Shown here: in pieces, positions 6,827 to 17,500 of the stretch
How positions within the stretch are numbered: the stretch's first letter is position 1
Layout of the letters: every line of letters begins with the position of its first letter
Origin: Candidatus Saccharimonadota bacterium
GTDB taxonomy: Bacteria; Patescibacteriota; Saccharimonadia; Saccharimonadales; Saccharimonadaceae
Direction of reading: 5' to 3'
DNA: 64,000 nt
Assembly (NCBI GenBank): GCA_017536895.1
Contig: JAFWCN010000006.1
Location: 57,389 to 121,388, forward strand
Translations under genes and position numbers: made by a program
Notes under the pieces: generated by a model
What the model saw: only the letters and a program-made list of their open reading frames with translations
What the model was told of the DNA's origin: nothing
Database searches by the model: none

Positions 6827-8353
6827 TTATTTTTTTCTGGTGAAAGTTTCTCGGCCGTATTGCATTGAGATTTCGCTATCTAAATCAAATTCGTTTGATT
6901 TAGTCATTTCATCGTAGTATTTATGGTATAAGCTTTGGTCGTTAATACTCGCTTTGCATTTTTTGCCGTTTACTTTAAGCTCTAGGTCCATACTCCATGG
7001 ACTTGATGCTTTTTCGTACCAAGGATCACCTCTTAAGCAAATAGCTTTTGTAATATACTCAAGTTTGATTTCGGTTAGAAACTCTGGATTATTCCATGAG
7101 CTAACATCATCTGGCCACTCTTTGAGGTGAGCGACGATTTTTTTGATGTTTTTTCTTTCAGCTTCTACGCGCTTGGCTCTTTTAAGTATTACTTCGACTG
7201 TATTTTTTGCTTTTTTCTGAAGCGCTTTATTTTTGACCGCAGGTATTACTCTTTCGTTTATGAATTTTTCAAAGCTTTTTGCTTCTTTTATTCCTACTAC
7301 GCTTTCGCATTCTATAATCTGCTCTAAATCCATTTTTATTTGCGATGTTTGTGGGTTCTTTTCTCTCATTAGTTTTCTAAAGTAATCCATTATCCTCTTG
7401 AATTCACTTTTATCGTAATCATATGCATCTAGTTCGACGTCATTAAGCAGTCCTGGTAAACGCGCTTTTAGATCGTCAAGGGATAATAACCATTCGACGG
7501 AATCACTTAGGATAGTATCTTCTTTGATCCACCACCGGTGTGTAATTGGCCAAAGCCCATCGACTCTTGACCAAAAAATTTCGAAAATCTGATTATTCAT
7601 CCATGAGATGGTTTCTTTGTCTTTGGGGTCGATTGTGTTTCGGATGATTTTAAGAATAGTGCTTGCAAGAGAAAATGTTTCGTAATTATATTCTGAAGCG
7701 GTAATAAGTATGTGTTTTGCAAGATAAAACCATTTATCATAACCTTTCAGATCGTCGGTCGCTCCCAAATAATACTCAGCTTTGAAAGTATCGCCGTGAT
7801 AGACGTCGGAGGAGAACTCATTGAAGGCTTCATCGCTTAATTCCAAATGACGAGGGTACTTGAAAATGTCATGACGCGCAAATGGGTCTACATAGGTAAA
7901 ATCACCAGTATTTTTTTCAAAATCTTTTTTTGTGACAGTATATTTTTTATTGTCCATTAAGAATTTAAGAACATTGATTTTTAGTTTCTTTTCGAATGCT
8001 TCGGTCAGTCTGATTTTACCTTTCTGGGTAAAGAAGTCTGAAAGCACTTCGCAGATTTCCTCTTTTGAGAGGTGGTCTTCGATGTAGTTTACGGCGTATT
8101 TACAAATAGCTTTATAGCCATGATTTTCTGCTCTATATAAGGCTTCATGAGGCCAAACAGTTTCACGTTTGTAAATGAGGCGTACTAAGTTTTCAGCGTC
8201 TCGCCACGTTTTAGGGGATACTTCTGGTCTTTTTGAGAAGTTGCCATCATAGAAAACGTATTCTAATAAGTAAAGCGTGATAATTCTTTCTACGTCATCC
8301 TTGAAGTAGTCGTTTATGTTTTTTGGAATTGAAAACCTTTTGTTTTCTGACAT
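6827..8353 (-). CDS. Unrecognised 508-residue cytoplasmic protein
   Basis: I do not recognise this protein. I chose the ATG at 8353 (MSENKRFSIPKNINDYF) because AAAAGGAGG lies just upstream on the minus strand and a TATAAT box sits at 8390-8395; a longer in-frame version reaches 8425 but would include the promoter. It has no signal peptide or membrane span. It is rich in charged and aromatic residues, mostly helical in appearance, with a lysine-rich segment (KNKALQKKAKNTVEVILKRAKRVEAERKNIKKIV) in the C-terminal third. It lies between the element boundary and a tRNA gene, so it could be accessory cargo. A defence role is possible but nothing in the sequence proves it. Confidence 0.75.
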   Translation of the reverse strand: MSENKRFSIPKNINDYFKDDVERIITLYLLEYVFYDGNFSKRPEVSPKTWRDAENLVRLIYKRETVWPHEALYRAENHGYKAICKYAVNYIEDHLSKEEICEVLSDFFTQKGKIRLTEAFEKKLKINVLKFLMDNKKYTVTKKDFEKNTGDFTYVDPFARHDIFKYPRHLELSDEAFNEFSSDVYHGDTFKAEYYLGATDDLKGYDKWFYLAKHILITASEYNYETFSLASTILKIIRNTIDPKDKETISWMNNQIFEIFWSRVDGLWPITHRWWIKEDTILSDSVEWLLSLDDLKARLPGLLNDVELDAYDYDKSEFKRIMDYFRKLMREKNPQTSQIKMDLEQIIECESVVGIKEAKSFEKFINERVIPAVKNKALQKKAKNTVEVILKRAKRVEAERKNIKKIVAHLKEWPDDVSSWNNPEFLTEIKLEYITKAICLRGDPWYEKASSPWSMDLELKVNGKKCKASINDQSLYHKYYDEMTKSNEFDLDSEISMQYGRETFTRKK

Positions 8354-8446
8354 GTAGCGCCTCCTTTTGTCCTGTAATCTTACCCTATAATTATAACATA
8401 AATAGCTTAGTTTTTCTAGACACATAAGAGGTGACGCGGTGTACTC

Positions 8447-8475
8447 TTCACATTAAAAATGGAATGTGCTATAAT
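8447..8475 (+). promoter_or_regulatory. Promoter of tRNA-Thr(GGT)
   Basis: TTCACA (8447-8452) and TATAAT (8470-8475) are separated by exactly 17 bases, nine bases before the mature tRNA 5' end. Confidence 0.75.
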
Positions 8476-8484
8476 GTTCTTAGT

Positions 8485-8559
<75 letters not shown>

Positions 8560-8671
8560 TTTTTGTGCTTTTATGGGGTGATACTTGATTATTTTGCTGA
8601 TTTATGATATAATATAGGTATAACCTAGTAGCTTACGTTTTTTGCCGATGTTAGAAAGAGAGGTGGTTTCG

Positions 8672-9874
8672 ATGGCAAAGATAGTGTATCAATTTTATTC
8701 TGTTGCCTGGAAATCGGGCCTTAAGGGAATGATTGAGATGATTCCTAGAATAGCTAAGCTTGATGTGGACTATATATGGTTTTGTCCACTTTATTTCTCG
8801 CCGCGTCACGACCAAGGTTATGATATCGCTGATTATAAGGTAATCGATCCGAGGTTCGGCACGATTGAGGAGTTTGATATTCTTGTGGAGATTGCTCATC
8901 GGTTTGGTGTGGGCGTACTGATGGATTTGGTTTTGAACCATACATCCACAGAACATCGTTGGTTCAAGGAGTCTCCGGAATACTATTGCTGGAGCAAGGA
9001 ACCGCCGATGGCCTGGGAGAACCTATTCGACAAGGGTTCAGCTTGGGAATACGATGAGAGTAGAGGATATTATTATCTCCATATGTTTCATCCGAAACAA
9101 GCTGACCTTCGATGGTTCAACAACTGTGGTAAGGATCTAAACGTTAGCCTAGTCAATGAATTTCGTGATATAGTCCGTTTCTGGACGAAATATCATGGGG
9201 TCGACGGTTTCCGCTTGGACGTACCGCAAAGTATCAATAAGGATTTCTCGAAAGAGAAACTATCCTTTAATGATATGATATGTGGAACACAGGCTATTGA
9301 GGTTATAAACGCGATTTTTCCGCGGAATCATGAAAACAGCCCATTTTTAATGATGGAATGTTTTGACCCAATGTACGGGCCGGTAGTTGAAAAATACTAC
9401 AAAAGAACAGCAGTGGATTATATTCTCAATGTGCTCTTGAAAGATAACGCCTTTGATGCAAATGGAGAATACAGCGAGGCGTTCAAGCGAAACATTGATG
9501 TTGAAGGACTGATGCTCGACTTTGAATCTCATGATTCGGTTCGCTTTCCGTCCAGAGGATTTGACCCAAAATTTGGAATTCGGAAGCTCTTTGAGTCTGG
9601 AGCTGGAGGTATTTGTTTGTACCAAGGTCAGGAGCTCGGACTATATAATCCAACTAGTGAAGAGTTGCCGGACGAGAAGATGTTGGAGCTTGATGCTCAG
9701 GCGGAGATGCTTTATCTTGCGGGCGGTGATCTTGACGAGATCAGGAAAACTTCGCGAGCAAATGCGAGAGTGCCGATTTCGATGGCAGAGTATGCCAGGC
9801 AGGAGAAAGATGACGATTCCATTCTGAATTTTACTAAAGAGCAGATCGATCGTTGGCGAATGCGCCAGTTTTGA
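8672..9874 (+). CDS. GH13-family alpha-glucan hydrolase
   Basis: This is a 400-residue alpha-amylase-family enzyme. Conserved region I is DLVLNH (residues 85-90), region II is GFRLDVPQ with the predicted nucleophile Asp183, region III is MMECFD with acid/base Glu229, and region IV is FESHDSVR near residue 290. It likely cleaves alpha-1,4 or alpha-1,6 glucosidic bonds in short glucans. At 400 residues it is shorter than usual (500 or more), so the C-terminal beta domain is reduced or absent. There is no signal peptide, so it is probably cytoplasmic. I chose the ATG at 8672 (AGAGAGGTGG upstream); ATG 8648 is an alternative. It is followed by a terminator at 9875. Confidence 0.9.
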   Translation: MAKIVYQFYSVAWKSGLKGMIEMIPRIAKLDVDYIWFCPLYFSPRHDQGYDIADYKVIDPRFGTIEEFDILVEIAHRFGVGVLMDLVLNHTSTEHRWFKESPEYYCWSKEPPMAWENLFDKGSAWEYDESRGYYYLHMFHPKQADLRWFNNCGKDLNVSLVNEFRDIVRFWTKYHGVDGFRLDVPQSINKDFSKEKLSFNDMICGTQAIEVINAIFPRNHENSPFLMMECFDPMYGPVVEKYYKRTAVDYILNVLLKDNAFDANGEYSEAFKRNIDVEGLMLDFESHDSVRFPSRGFDPKFGIRKLFESGAGGICLYQGQELGLYNPTSEELPDEKMLELDAQAEMLYLAGGDLDEIRKTSRANARVPISMAEYARQEKDDDSILNFTKEQIDRWRMRQF

Positions 9875-9905
9875 CCCGTGGTTTAATACCGCGGGTTTAT
9901 TTTTT
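9875..9905 (+). terminator. Terminator after GH13 gene
   Basis: CCCGTGGT pairs with ACCGCGGG across a TTAAT loop and is followed by TTTATTTTTT. It lies in the gap between two convergent genes. Confidence 0.8.
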
Positions 9906-10556
9906 GCCACAATGATCGTGGTCAGGATTGTTTTCAAGGTGATGGTGGTGATGATGTGAAATGTGTGGAAAAATAAATTCGAGACCGATTTTGATAATAA
10001 CAAGTGCAATGATTATACTGACATAGGCTTCAATATCGATATGCCAGATTAAATAAATTATAGCGGAGATTAAAACAGCGACGGAAATCCAAGCATCATT
10101 CATGGTCTCGGCACCGGAAGCTTCGACGACTTTCGATTTGATTTTTTTGCCGGTGGTTTTGAGATACTTTGCGAGAGTATATTTTGCGATGAGGCTGGCG
10201 ATAAGGACTAGCATTGTAACAAATGAATACTCTGGAGATTCTGGCCCGGTAAATTTTTCGATTGATTCGATAATGATATGTATGCCGGTAGCGATAATGA
10301 TAAGAGCGATAACGACGGTAGTGATGCGCTCGATTTTTTGACGATGTGCGGATAGTTTGTGGTGGCTGGCGAGTTTTTCACTAATGACGACAAGAAATCC
10401 GGTGATTGCATCGATAAGGCTATGAAGCGCGTCAGAGATAATAGCGAGCGAATTTGAAAGAAGACCGACAATAATATTGAAAATCGCAAGCAAAAAATTT
10501 GTGAAAATGAATAAGTAGCCGGATTTGATAATAGCTTTGCTACGGGTCTTTTCCAT
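9897..10556 (-). CDS. Cation diffusion facilitator transporter
   Basis: This is a 219-residue CDF-family membrane protein that would export a divalent metal (Zn, Fe, Mn or similar) by proton exchange. About six membrane helices are visible. The metal site in helix 2 is DALHSLID (HxxxD pattern), and in helix 5 AETMNDAW (ExxxD pattern). The C-terminus carries a histidine cluster (HISHHHHHHLENNPDHDHCGKK). The usual cytoplasmic C-terminal domain of about 80 residues is missing, so the protein is a minimal transporter with only the membrane domain and a His tail. It is convergent with the GH13 gene, and its stop lies within the terminator region. Confidence 0.9.
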   Translation of the reverse strand: MEKTRSKAIIKSGYLFIFTNFLLAIFNIIVGLLSNSLAIISDALHSLIDAITGFLVVISEKLASHHKLSAHRQKIERITTVVIALIIIATGIHIIIESIEKFTGPESPEYSFVTMLVLIASLIAKYTLAKYLKTTGKKIKSKVVEASGAETMNDAWISVAVLISAIIYLIWHIDIEAYVSIIIALVIIKIGLEFIFPHISHHHHHHLENNPDHDHCGKK

Positions 10557-10615
10557 AGTTTTTATTTTATCATAAGTTTGCTATAATGGTTTTAATAAAA
10601 TAGAAAGGAGATAAA

Positions 10616-11377
10616 ATGTTTGATTTAAAAGGTAAAGTTGCCGTGGTGACTGGGGCGTCATCTGGGCTCGGGAAACAAATGGCATTGGCATTTGCGAGAC
10701 AAGGAGCGAGTCTTGCAATTTTAGCGCGCAGGATGGAGCGTTTGGAAGAATTCAAGCCAGAACTCATCAAAGCTGGAGCGAAAGAAGTCTTGCCGATCAA
10801 GTGTGATGTTACTTCAACAGAAGATATCGAAGCGGCAGCCAAAGCTGTTGAGAAGAAATTCAAGAGAGTTGATATTTTGTTGAACTGTGCTGGCTCTGCG
10901 GCAAACAATGGGGTTTGCGATATGACTGATGAGGAATGGGATTTTACGATTGCGACGGACGAAACTTCTGTATTTAAGATGACTCGGGCGTTTGCAAAGA
11001 TTATGAAGAAGAACAAGTACGGTAGGATTATCAATATTGCTTCGATGTATGGCCTAGTGGGAAATACTGAGATTCCGACGATTGCTTATCACACCTCAAA
11101 AGGTGCCGTGGTGAATTTTACGCGTGCGGTAGCGGCGGAACTCGCGCTCGACGGGATTACTTGTAATTCGATTTGTCCAGGTTATTTCTATACAGAACTA
11201 ACTACGGAGACTTTGGACACTAAGCAGTTCCAGGAATTTGCGAAGACTCATGTGCCAATGCAGCGTTATGGTAAACCTGGAGAGCTAGATGCAGCTGCGG
11301 TGTTTTTGGCTTCAGAAGAAGCATCGTATGTTACTGGCGTGATATTGCCGGTTGATGGCGGATATACTTGTATTTAA
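10616..11377 (+). CDS. Short-chain dehydrogenase/reductase
   Basis: This is a 253-residue classical SDR oxidoreductase. It has the NAD(P)-binding TGASSGLGKQ near residue 13, the NCAGS motif (Asn at about 89), and the catalytic YHTSK (Tyr at about 159, Lys at about 163). The body resembles 3-oxoacyl-ACP reductase and gluconate 5-dehydrogenase. Substrate specificity cannot be read from the sequence. It has a clear AAAGGAG ribosome binding site and a TATAATGG box at about 10582. The rubrerythrin gene follows 13 bases after its stop, so the two are likely cotranscribed. Confidence 0.9.
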   Translation: MFDLKGKVAVVTGASSGLGKQMALAFARQGASLAILARRMERLEEFKPELIKAGAKEVLPIKCDVTSTEDIEAAAKAVEKKFKRVDILLNCAGSAANNGVCDMTDEEWDFTIATDETSVFKMTRAFAKIMKKNKYGRIINIASMYGLVGNTEIPTIAYHTSKGAVVNFTRAVAAELALDGITCNSICPGYFYTELTTETLDTKQFQEFAKTHVPMQRYGKPGELDAAAVFLASEEASYVTGVILPVDGGYTCI

Positions 11378-11390
11378 GAAAGGAGAATAA

Positions 11391-11936
11391 ATGAAAACTA
11401 AATATTCAGGTACTAAAACAGAAGAAAATTTAAAAAAGGCGCTCGCTGGCGAGTCGGAAGCTAGAACCAAATATGACTTCTTTGCATCCAAGGCAAAAAA
11501 GGATGGCTATGAGCAGATTGCGGCAATCTTTGCAGAAACTGCTTTGAACGAAAAGGAACATGCGAAATTATGGTACAAAGAACTTCACGGTGGAGAAGTT
11601 GAAGGCACTGAGACGAATCTTGAAGCAGCGGCGGCTGGCGAAAATTATGAGTGGACTGACATGTATAAAGGTTTTGCTGAAACTGCACGTGAGGAAGGTT
11701 TTGAAGAGCTGGCCGCGAAGTTTGAAGAAGTCGCGGCGATCGAAAAAACTCACGAAGAGCGCTACCGCAAGCTCCTTTCTAACGTTAAGGAAAAGCTGGT
11801 ATTTTCGCGTGATGGTGATACGATTTGGGTATGTAGAAATTGTGGCCATGTGGTGATTGGTAAAAACGCGCCAGAAGTATGCCCAGTGTGTAACCACCCA
11901 CAAGCTTACTTCGAAATTAAGCCAGAAAACTATTAA
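11391..11936 (+). CDS. Rubrerythrin
   Basis: This 181-residue protein has a diiron four-helix domain ([29 protein letters not shown], then [28 protein letters not shown], with repeated E..H ligands). A C-terminal rubredoxin-like iron site follows (CRNCGH and CPVCNHP). Rubrerythrins reduce hydrogen peroxide and protect anaerobes and microaerophiles. The gene lies 13 bases after the SDR gene, with a good AAAGGAG ribosome binding site. The domain order and length are typical. Confidence 0.95.
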   Translation: MKTKYSGTKTEENLKKALAGESEARTKYDFFASKAKKDGYEQIAAIFAETALNEKEHAKLWYKELHGGEVEGTETNLEAAAAGENYEWTDMYKGFAETAREEGFEELAAKFEEVAAIEKTHEERYRKLLSNVKEKLVFSRDGDTIWVCRNCGHVVIGKNAPEVCPVCNHPQAYFEIKPENY

Positions 11937-11944
11937 ATATATAC

Positions 11945-11970
11945 TTGACTTATCGATTTTATGGTATAAT
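11945..11970 (+). promoter_or_regulatory. Promoter of the DUF5684-like gene
   Basis: A TGGTATAAT extended -10 box (TATAAT at 11965-11970) lies 30 bases before the start. TTGACT at 11945 resembles a -35 box but the spacing is only 14 bases, so the extended -10 probably carries the activity. Confidence 0.55.
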
Positions 11971-11999
11971 AAGCATAAATAATATAAGGAGTTATTTAT

Positions 12000-12518
12000 A
12001 TGCAAACAACTTTAACTGCAAATGAATCTGCCTTTGCGGGTGGTATTGTCGGTGGCGCTGCGGTCGCCATGTCAATCTTCTTGGTAGTATGGTTCATCAT
12101 GATGGTCATCGCCTGGTGGAAGATTTTCGAAAAAGCTGGCGAGAAAGGCTGGAAAGCTTTGATTCCAATCTATGACCTTTATATTCTATATAAGATTGTT
12201 GGTATGAAAATGTGGTTTTGGATCAGTTTACTTCTCGGCGTTGTTGGCGGTATCGTTATCGCAGCGATGGGCTTTGATCCGAACACGCTTAACGCCAATT
12301 CCTTTAGTGGTAACACTTTAGCACCAGCTATAATTTATGTAGTTGAATTAGTCATTTCGTTTGTTATCTCTGTAGTGGTCTATGCACGGCTTTCGAAAGT
12401 ATTTGGTCACGGAGTTGGTTTTACGCTTGGCCTCGTGTTCTTGTCTGGAATCTTCATGTTGATTCTCGGATTTGGTAGCTCCAAATACGATAAAAAAGTT
12501 GCTAAGACTTGGCAATAA
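12000..12518 (+). CDS. DUF5684-like four-helix membrane protein
   Basis: This is a 172-residue integral membrane protein. An N-terminal helix (about 15-40) is followed by the conserved AWWKIFEKAGEKGWKALIPIYDLYILYKIVG segment, then helices near 80-100, 110-135 and 140-160. This WWKIFEKAG.KGW..LIPIYN pattern matches DUF5684, often linked to signal peptidase genes, but no peptidase is adjacent here. The function is unknown. It has an AAGGAG ribosome binding site and its own promoter and terminator, so it is a single-gene unit. Confidence 0.82.
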   Translation: MQTTLTANESAFAGGIVGGAAVAMSIFLVVWFIMMVIAWWKIFEKAGEKGWKALIPIYDLYILYKIVGMKMWFWISLLLGVVGGIVIAAMGFDPNTLNANSFSGNTLAPAIIYVVELVISFVISVVVYARLSKVFGHGVGFTLGLVFLSGIFMLILGFGSSKYDKKVAKTWQ

Positions 12519-12531
12519 TAAAACTAAAAAG

Positions 12532-12556
12532 GAGAGCAGCAATGCTCTCTTTTTTA
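12532..12556 (+). terminator. Terminator after DUF5684-like gene
   Basis: GAGAGC (12532-12537) pairs with GCTCTC across AGCAAT, followed by TTTTTT. Confidence 0.85.
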
Positions 12557-12557
12557 A

Positions 12558-12633
<76 letters not shown>

Positions 12634-12673
12634 GCCCAATGACTAAATTATAGCATATCTTTATGACTTATGC

Positions 12674-12679
12674 TATAAT
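12674..12679 (+). promoter_or_regulatory. -10 box of leaderless rmuC
   Basis: TGCTATAAT is an extended -10 box. Only six bases separate it from the ATG, so transcription should start at or next to the start codon. No ribosome binding site is present. Confidence 0.7.
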
Positions 12680-12685
12680 TTTTTT

Positions 12686-13813
12686 ATGGATATATTTTTA
12701 GGTGTGATGGGGGGGATAATAATAATTCTTTTGATTGTAGTTATTGTTCTACTCGTTCGTAAATCTAATTCGCATGAGAAAACTGCTGATTTTAAAGCGA
12801 TGGAGGAGAGATTGATTCGGGTAGAAGGCGAGGTTAATAAAATCAATCCTTCAATTGATCGTAATTTTCGTGAGAATCGTAAGGAAATATCAGATAATCT
12901 CGAACGACTCCAGAATGGAAATGAGAAAAAGCTCGAAGAAATGCGCGAGACCGTTGATGAGAAATTAAAAGCATCGGTCGAGAAGCGTTTTAACGAGAGC
13001 TTTAAATCGATTTCAAATCAGTTGACACAGGTGTATCAAGGTCTTGGCGAGATGAAGAATCTCGCAACTGGTGTAGGCGATTTGAAAAAGGTGATGGAGG
13101 GTGTGAAAACGCGGGGGATTTATGGTGAAGTGCAACTAGGCGCGATCATTGAGGACACTTTGAATAAGTCGCAATATGAAGAAAATATCATTACGAAGCA
13201 CGGCTCGAATGACCGAGTGGAATTTGCTGTAAAAATGCCAGGAAAAGAGGCCGACGTGTACTTGCCGATTGATTCGAAGTTCCCAGTGGAGAATTATTCA
13301 AGGTTGATTGCGGCCTATGATGAAGGAAGTAAAACTGATATTGCGACCTATCAAAAAGCTTTGAAAAATGATGTCAAAGAACAGGCGAAGAAGATTTCGT
13401 CGAAATATATTGATCCACCTAAAACTACTGATTTTGGCATTATGTTTGTGCCGACGGAGAGTCTGTACGCGGAAATTATTAGGATACCGGGATTGTCGGA
13501 CGAGATTCGACAAAAGAATAATATTACGATTGCGTCGCCGTCGACACTCCCGGTTATGTTGTCAGGGCTCTTGATGGGCTTTCGAACTGTGGCGATTGAA
13601 AAACGCTCGGCAGAGGTATGGCAAACTCTTGGTGCCGTCAAAACACAATTTGGCAAGTTTTCAGAATTGCTTGAAGGCGTACAGAAGAAGTTGCAAGAAT
13701 CAGCGAACAAGATTGAATCAGCTAAGACTACTTCGCGCTCGATTGAAAGGAAGTTACGCGACGTAGAAGAACTACCGGAAGCAGATTCCGTGAAAATGAT
13801 AGGAGAGATATAA
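12686..13813 (+). CDS. rmuC: DNA recombination protein RmuC
   Basis: This 375-residue protein has one N-terminal membrane helix (about 2-27), a coiled coil (about 40-120), and the RmuC nuclease-like domain. That domain contains MEGVKTRGIYGEVQLGAIIEDTL, VEFAVKMPG and YLPIDSKFPVENY, the last being the acidic-lysine signature of this PD-(D/E)XK-related fold. RmuC limits inversions between repeats and is thought to be a nuclease. The start codon lies six bases after a -10 box, so the mRNA is probably leaderless. It opens an operon with the GpsA-like and helicase genes. Confidence 0.92.
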   Translation: MDIFLGVMGGIIIILLIVVIVLLVRKSNSHEKTADFKAMEERLIRVEGEVNKINPSIDRNFRENRKEISDNLERLQNGNEKKLEEMRETVDEKLKASVEKRFNESFKSISNQLTQVYQGLGEMKNLATGVGDLKKVMEGVKTRGIYGEVQLGAIIEDTLNKSQYEENIITKHGSNDRVEFAVKMPGKEADVYLPIDSKFPVENYSRLIAAYDEGSKTDIATYQKALKNDVKEQAKKISSKYIDPPKTTDFGIMFVPTESLYAEIIRIPGLSDEIRQKNNITIASPSTLPVMLSGLLMGFRTVAIEKRSAEVWQTLGAVKTQFGKFSELLEGVQKKLQESANKIESAKTTSRSIERKLRDVEELPEADSVKMIGEI

Positions 13814-14595
13814 TGCCGAAAATAGCAGTGATTGGGGCTGGTTCTTATGGAACAGCGCTCGGTGGGATTTTGGCGGAAAACGGCTACGATATCGATTATT
13901 ATGATCCGGAAAAAGAGAAGGAACGGCTGAAAGATATAGTGGATGGGGCTAAGGCGATTCTTGTTTCGGCACCTTCAGATGTAGTTATGAAACTTTTGTT
14001 TCATTTGCCGCAGGATAAGTTTTTGATTGTAGCGACTAAGGGGTTTTTATCCTGTAAACCATTTGAAGAATTTAGTGATTGGGCGATACTGTCGGGGGCA
14101 GGATTTGCGGATGACATTAAAAATAAAAAATGTGTATACTTGACAGCAACAAACCAGAGGGTGATTGATTTGTTTAAGACCGAGTCGATAGTGTTTGACC
14201 AAACTAATGATAAACTAGGTGTTCTGATGTGTGGAGCCTTAAAAAATGTTTATGCGATTCGGGCTGGAGAACTAGGTTTAAGGCCGAACACAAAACGCAA
14301 AGAAGATTACGTCAGTGAGGTTACCGATGAAATGGCGGTGATTTTGGCGGAAAATGGTGCAAAGCCTAGTACTTTGAAGCTGGCCTGTGGGGTGAAGGAT
14401 TTATATCTTACCTGCGGGGAAAATTCACGAAATTATCAGTTTGGAAAGTCGCGAACTAATCATGAGAAAGTTAAAAATAATATGACGGTTGAAGGATTAG
14501 CTGCTTTGAAGAGAATAAAACGTGGCGAAATAATAGTGCCAGATAAAGCAAAAATTTTACAATTAATTATGGAGGAGAGTGAAGAATGGGATTAA
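13813..14595 (+). CDS. gpsA: GpsA-like NAD(P)-dependent glycerol-3-phosphate dehydrogenase
   Basis: This is a 260-residue enzyme of the glycerol-3-phosphate dehydrogenase type, which makes the glycerol-3-phosphate backbone for phospholipids from dihydroxyacetone phosphate. The Rossmann motif GAGSYGTALGGILAENG is at the N-terminus. The catalytic lysine region is GALKNVYAIRAGELGL, and NSRNYQFG is in the C-terminal substrate domain. Typical GpsA has about 330 residues, so this is a compact form with short inter-motif segments. The start overlaps the rmuC stop (TAATG) and is preceded by AGGAGAG. Its stop overlaps the next gene by 10 bases. Confidence 0.78.
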   Translation: MPKIAVIGAGSYGTALGGILAENGYDIDYYDPEKEKERLKDIVDGAKAILVSAPSDVVMKLLFHLPQDKFLIVATKGFLSCKPFEEFSDWAILSGAGFADDIKNKKCVYLTATNQRVIDLFKTESIVFDQTNDKLGVLMCGALKNVYAIRAGELGLRPNTKRKEDYVSEVTDEMAVILAENGAKPSTLKLACGVKDLYLTCGENSRNYQFGKSRTNHEKVKNNMTVEGLAALKRIKRGEIIVPDKAKILQLIMEESEEWD

Positions 14596-17500
14596 ATGCT
14601 AGACAAAAGCAAGCGGTGGAGTATTTGGATGGACCTCTTTTGGTGCTTGCGGGGCCAGGAACCGGTAAAACACAGCTACTATCAGAAAAAGTAGCTTATA
14701 TTTTGAAAAATACTGATACGAATCCGGAGAATATCCTTTGTATGACCTTTACGGAGACTGGGGTCGCAAATATGCGGGAGAGATTAAAATCGATTATTGG
14801 TACTGATGGAACAAAGGTTAATATTAACACATATCATGCATTTGGCTCAGATATTTTGGCGCAGTACAAGAATTATGCTGTGGATTATGATCGAAGGCTT
14901 GAAGCGGCGATTGATGAAGTGACGCAGTTTAAAATCGTGAAGGAAATTCAGGATGGACTAAACGGACGGGATATACTAAGGGGTGATGCCGTAAAGGATA
15001 TTACGGCGGTTATTTCGGCAGCAAAATCAGCGGGACTTTCGGCAGATGATTTAAAAAAGGTCGCCGAACAAAATATCGAAGATTCAAAAGTATTGTCCGA
15101 GACGATATCGCCGCTTTTAGAAAACGTCGTTCCACGAGCATTTCGAGCATCATATGATAACGCCTATAAGCCAATCTACGAGATTTTGAAAAATTATCAA
15201 GATTCTGCTCCGATAGGCAAAAAGGAGCCATTGTCGCGATTTGAACGTGTTATTTCGATACTTGCACGGGATTTGAAGGAAGCGATTATCGAGGCTGAAA
15301 GTACGGAGAAGATTAAGCCTTTGTCAGAATGGAAAGATAAATATTTTGAAAAGGACGCTAGAGGGAACTATCGCTTGAAAGATATTGTCGCGAACAAGAA
15401 ATTACTGAGCCTTTCTGCTGTGATGACAAAATACGATGCTTATCTTCAGGAGAATGGACTGTTTGACTTTGATGATATGATTGAAGAAGCGGTAAGTGTA
15501 CTTAAAACTGATGCTGGGTTTAAAGCGACTTTGTCTGAACGATACCAGTTTATTATGTTAGACGAGTTTCAGGATACGAACCCTTCGCAGTTTGCGATTA
15601 TTAAGGAATTGACAGATTATGAGAAACCTCTGGTGATGGCGGTGGGGGATGATGACCAGGCGATTTATGAGTTTCAGGGGGCTTTGTCTACTAACTTGAC
15701 AGATTTTCAGGCACACTACCAAGCTGAAGTTATTGCTTTGGTTGAAAACTACCGGAGCACACAGGAAATTTTGGACTTTTCACGCGAGATAATCAAGCAG
15801 GCCCCAGATAGATTTGCAGATAAGGAATTAATTGCGCATAAAGATAACGGGGCCAAGTCACAGATATATCGGCATGAGTTTTTGTCTTCAGACATGGAAT
15901 ATGGTTTTATTGCGGAGAAAATTTCGGAATTAATCAAAGATGGTGTACCCCAGAGTGAGATTGCGATTATCTCTTATAAAACCAAGTATTTTATGCCTCT
16001 TTTACCGTATCTAAAGGCTAGACCGGAAATCAATATCGCCTACGAAAAGAAAAATGATTTATTTGAAGATGCAAAAATGCACGAAATCTTTACAGTGGCG
16101 AGATTAATTTATGAGACTTCTAACAATAAACGGGTGACTGTGCCGCTGCTTGAAGTTTTTACTTACCAGTGGCTAGGACTTCCGGTGGTAGAAATGATTA
16201 AAATTGTCGACAAGGCAAAACGAGACAAGCGACCAGTGTTTGATGTAATGAGCGCGTGTGAATCTGCCGAAATAACAGGGGTAGTAGAATGGTTTAGCGA
16301 AATGGTGGCGAAATCATTCAACGAGCCTCTTGAAGTGATATTTGGCTATTTGATGGATAAAATGGATGTTGCCTCGATGGACGATTATGAGAGGTTTAAA
16401 CTTTATGAGGATATGGCTGCACTGATGGGGAGATTGAAGAAGCATTTTGGTGAGAAAAACCTTAAGCTAAATGACTTAATCCAGATGTTAGACGATTACG
16501 AAATGGCAGATATGCCGCTTAATGTAAGTTCGCCCTATCGCGAGGCGGAGGAGGCAGTATCGATATTATCGGCGCACAAAGCAAAGGGACTGGAGTTTAG
16601 ATATGTGTTTATTATTTCTGCCGACCATACGGCTTGGGGCAAGGGTAAAGGTAATAATAATATGCTAAGTTTACCGAAGAACCTAGCGCAAATTCGTCAT
16701 ACCGGCACAACAGATGGCGAAAAACTAAGGATTCTATATGTGGCTTTGACGAGAGCGAAGGATGCGCTTTATATTACTAATTCTTTGCATGATTTTAATG
16801 GCAAGAGCCCGGATAGGCTAGAATATTTTGAAGAATATGTGGAGGAGGATAAAGTTATTTCTCCATTTTTGCCAGATAAAAATGTTACGTTGCATTATGA
16901 TGCTGCTGTTTATGAATCAGTTGAGAGTAATCTTAAAAACTGGTTAAAACCATATGTAGCGCCGACGCCTGACCTCAGATTAATCTATCAGGACAGGGTA
17001 AAAAGGTGGCGAATGTCGGCATCGGCTTTGACCTCGTTTGTTGATATTGTGTATGCGGGGCCAGAGGCGTTTTTCAAGAGCTATATTCTGCAAGCACCGC
17101 GTGAGCCGGAGACGGAAGCGCTTGCTTATGGCGATTTAGTCCACAAAACTTTCGAGAAAGTGACAAATAATGGGCTGACAGACAAGCAAGCGGTGGAGTA
17201 TTTCTTGTCAGAACTTGATAAAAAAGATTTGCCGGTAGAAATAGCTGAAAAACTGCGCGAGAGAGGTCCAGCTGACCTTACGGTGGCATTAGCCGATTTT
17301 GGTGAGATTTTGAGACAAGGCAAGGCAGAGGTTGATTTAGGTCCAGAGAAAGTTTCGATTGATGGTGTTCCAGCAACCGGCAAAATTGATCACATGACGA
17401 TTGACGATAAGGCTAAGACTATTGAAATTTATGATTTTAAAACAGGGAATTATCACAAAGAAAAATGGCAATCGCATGCGACGCTTTACAAATACATGCT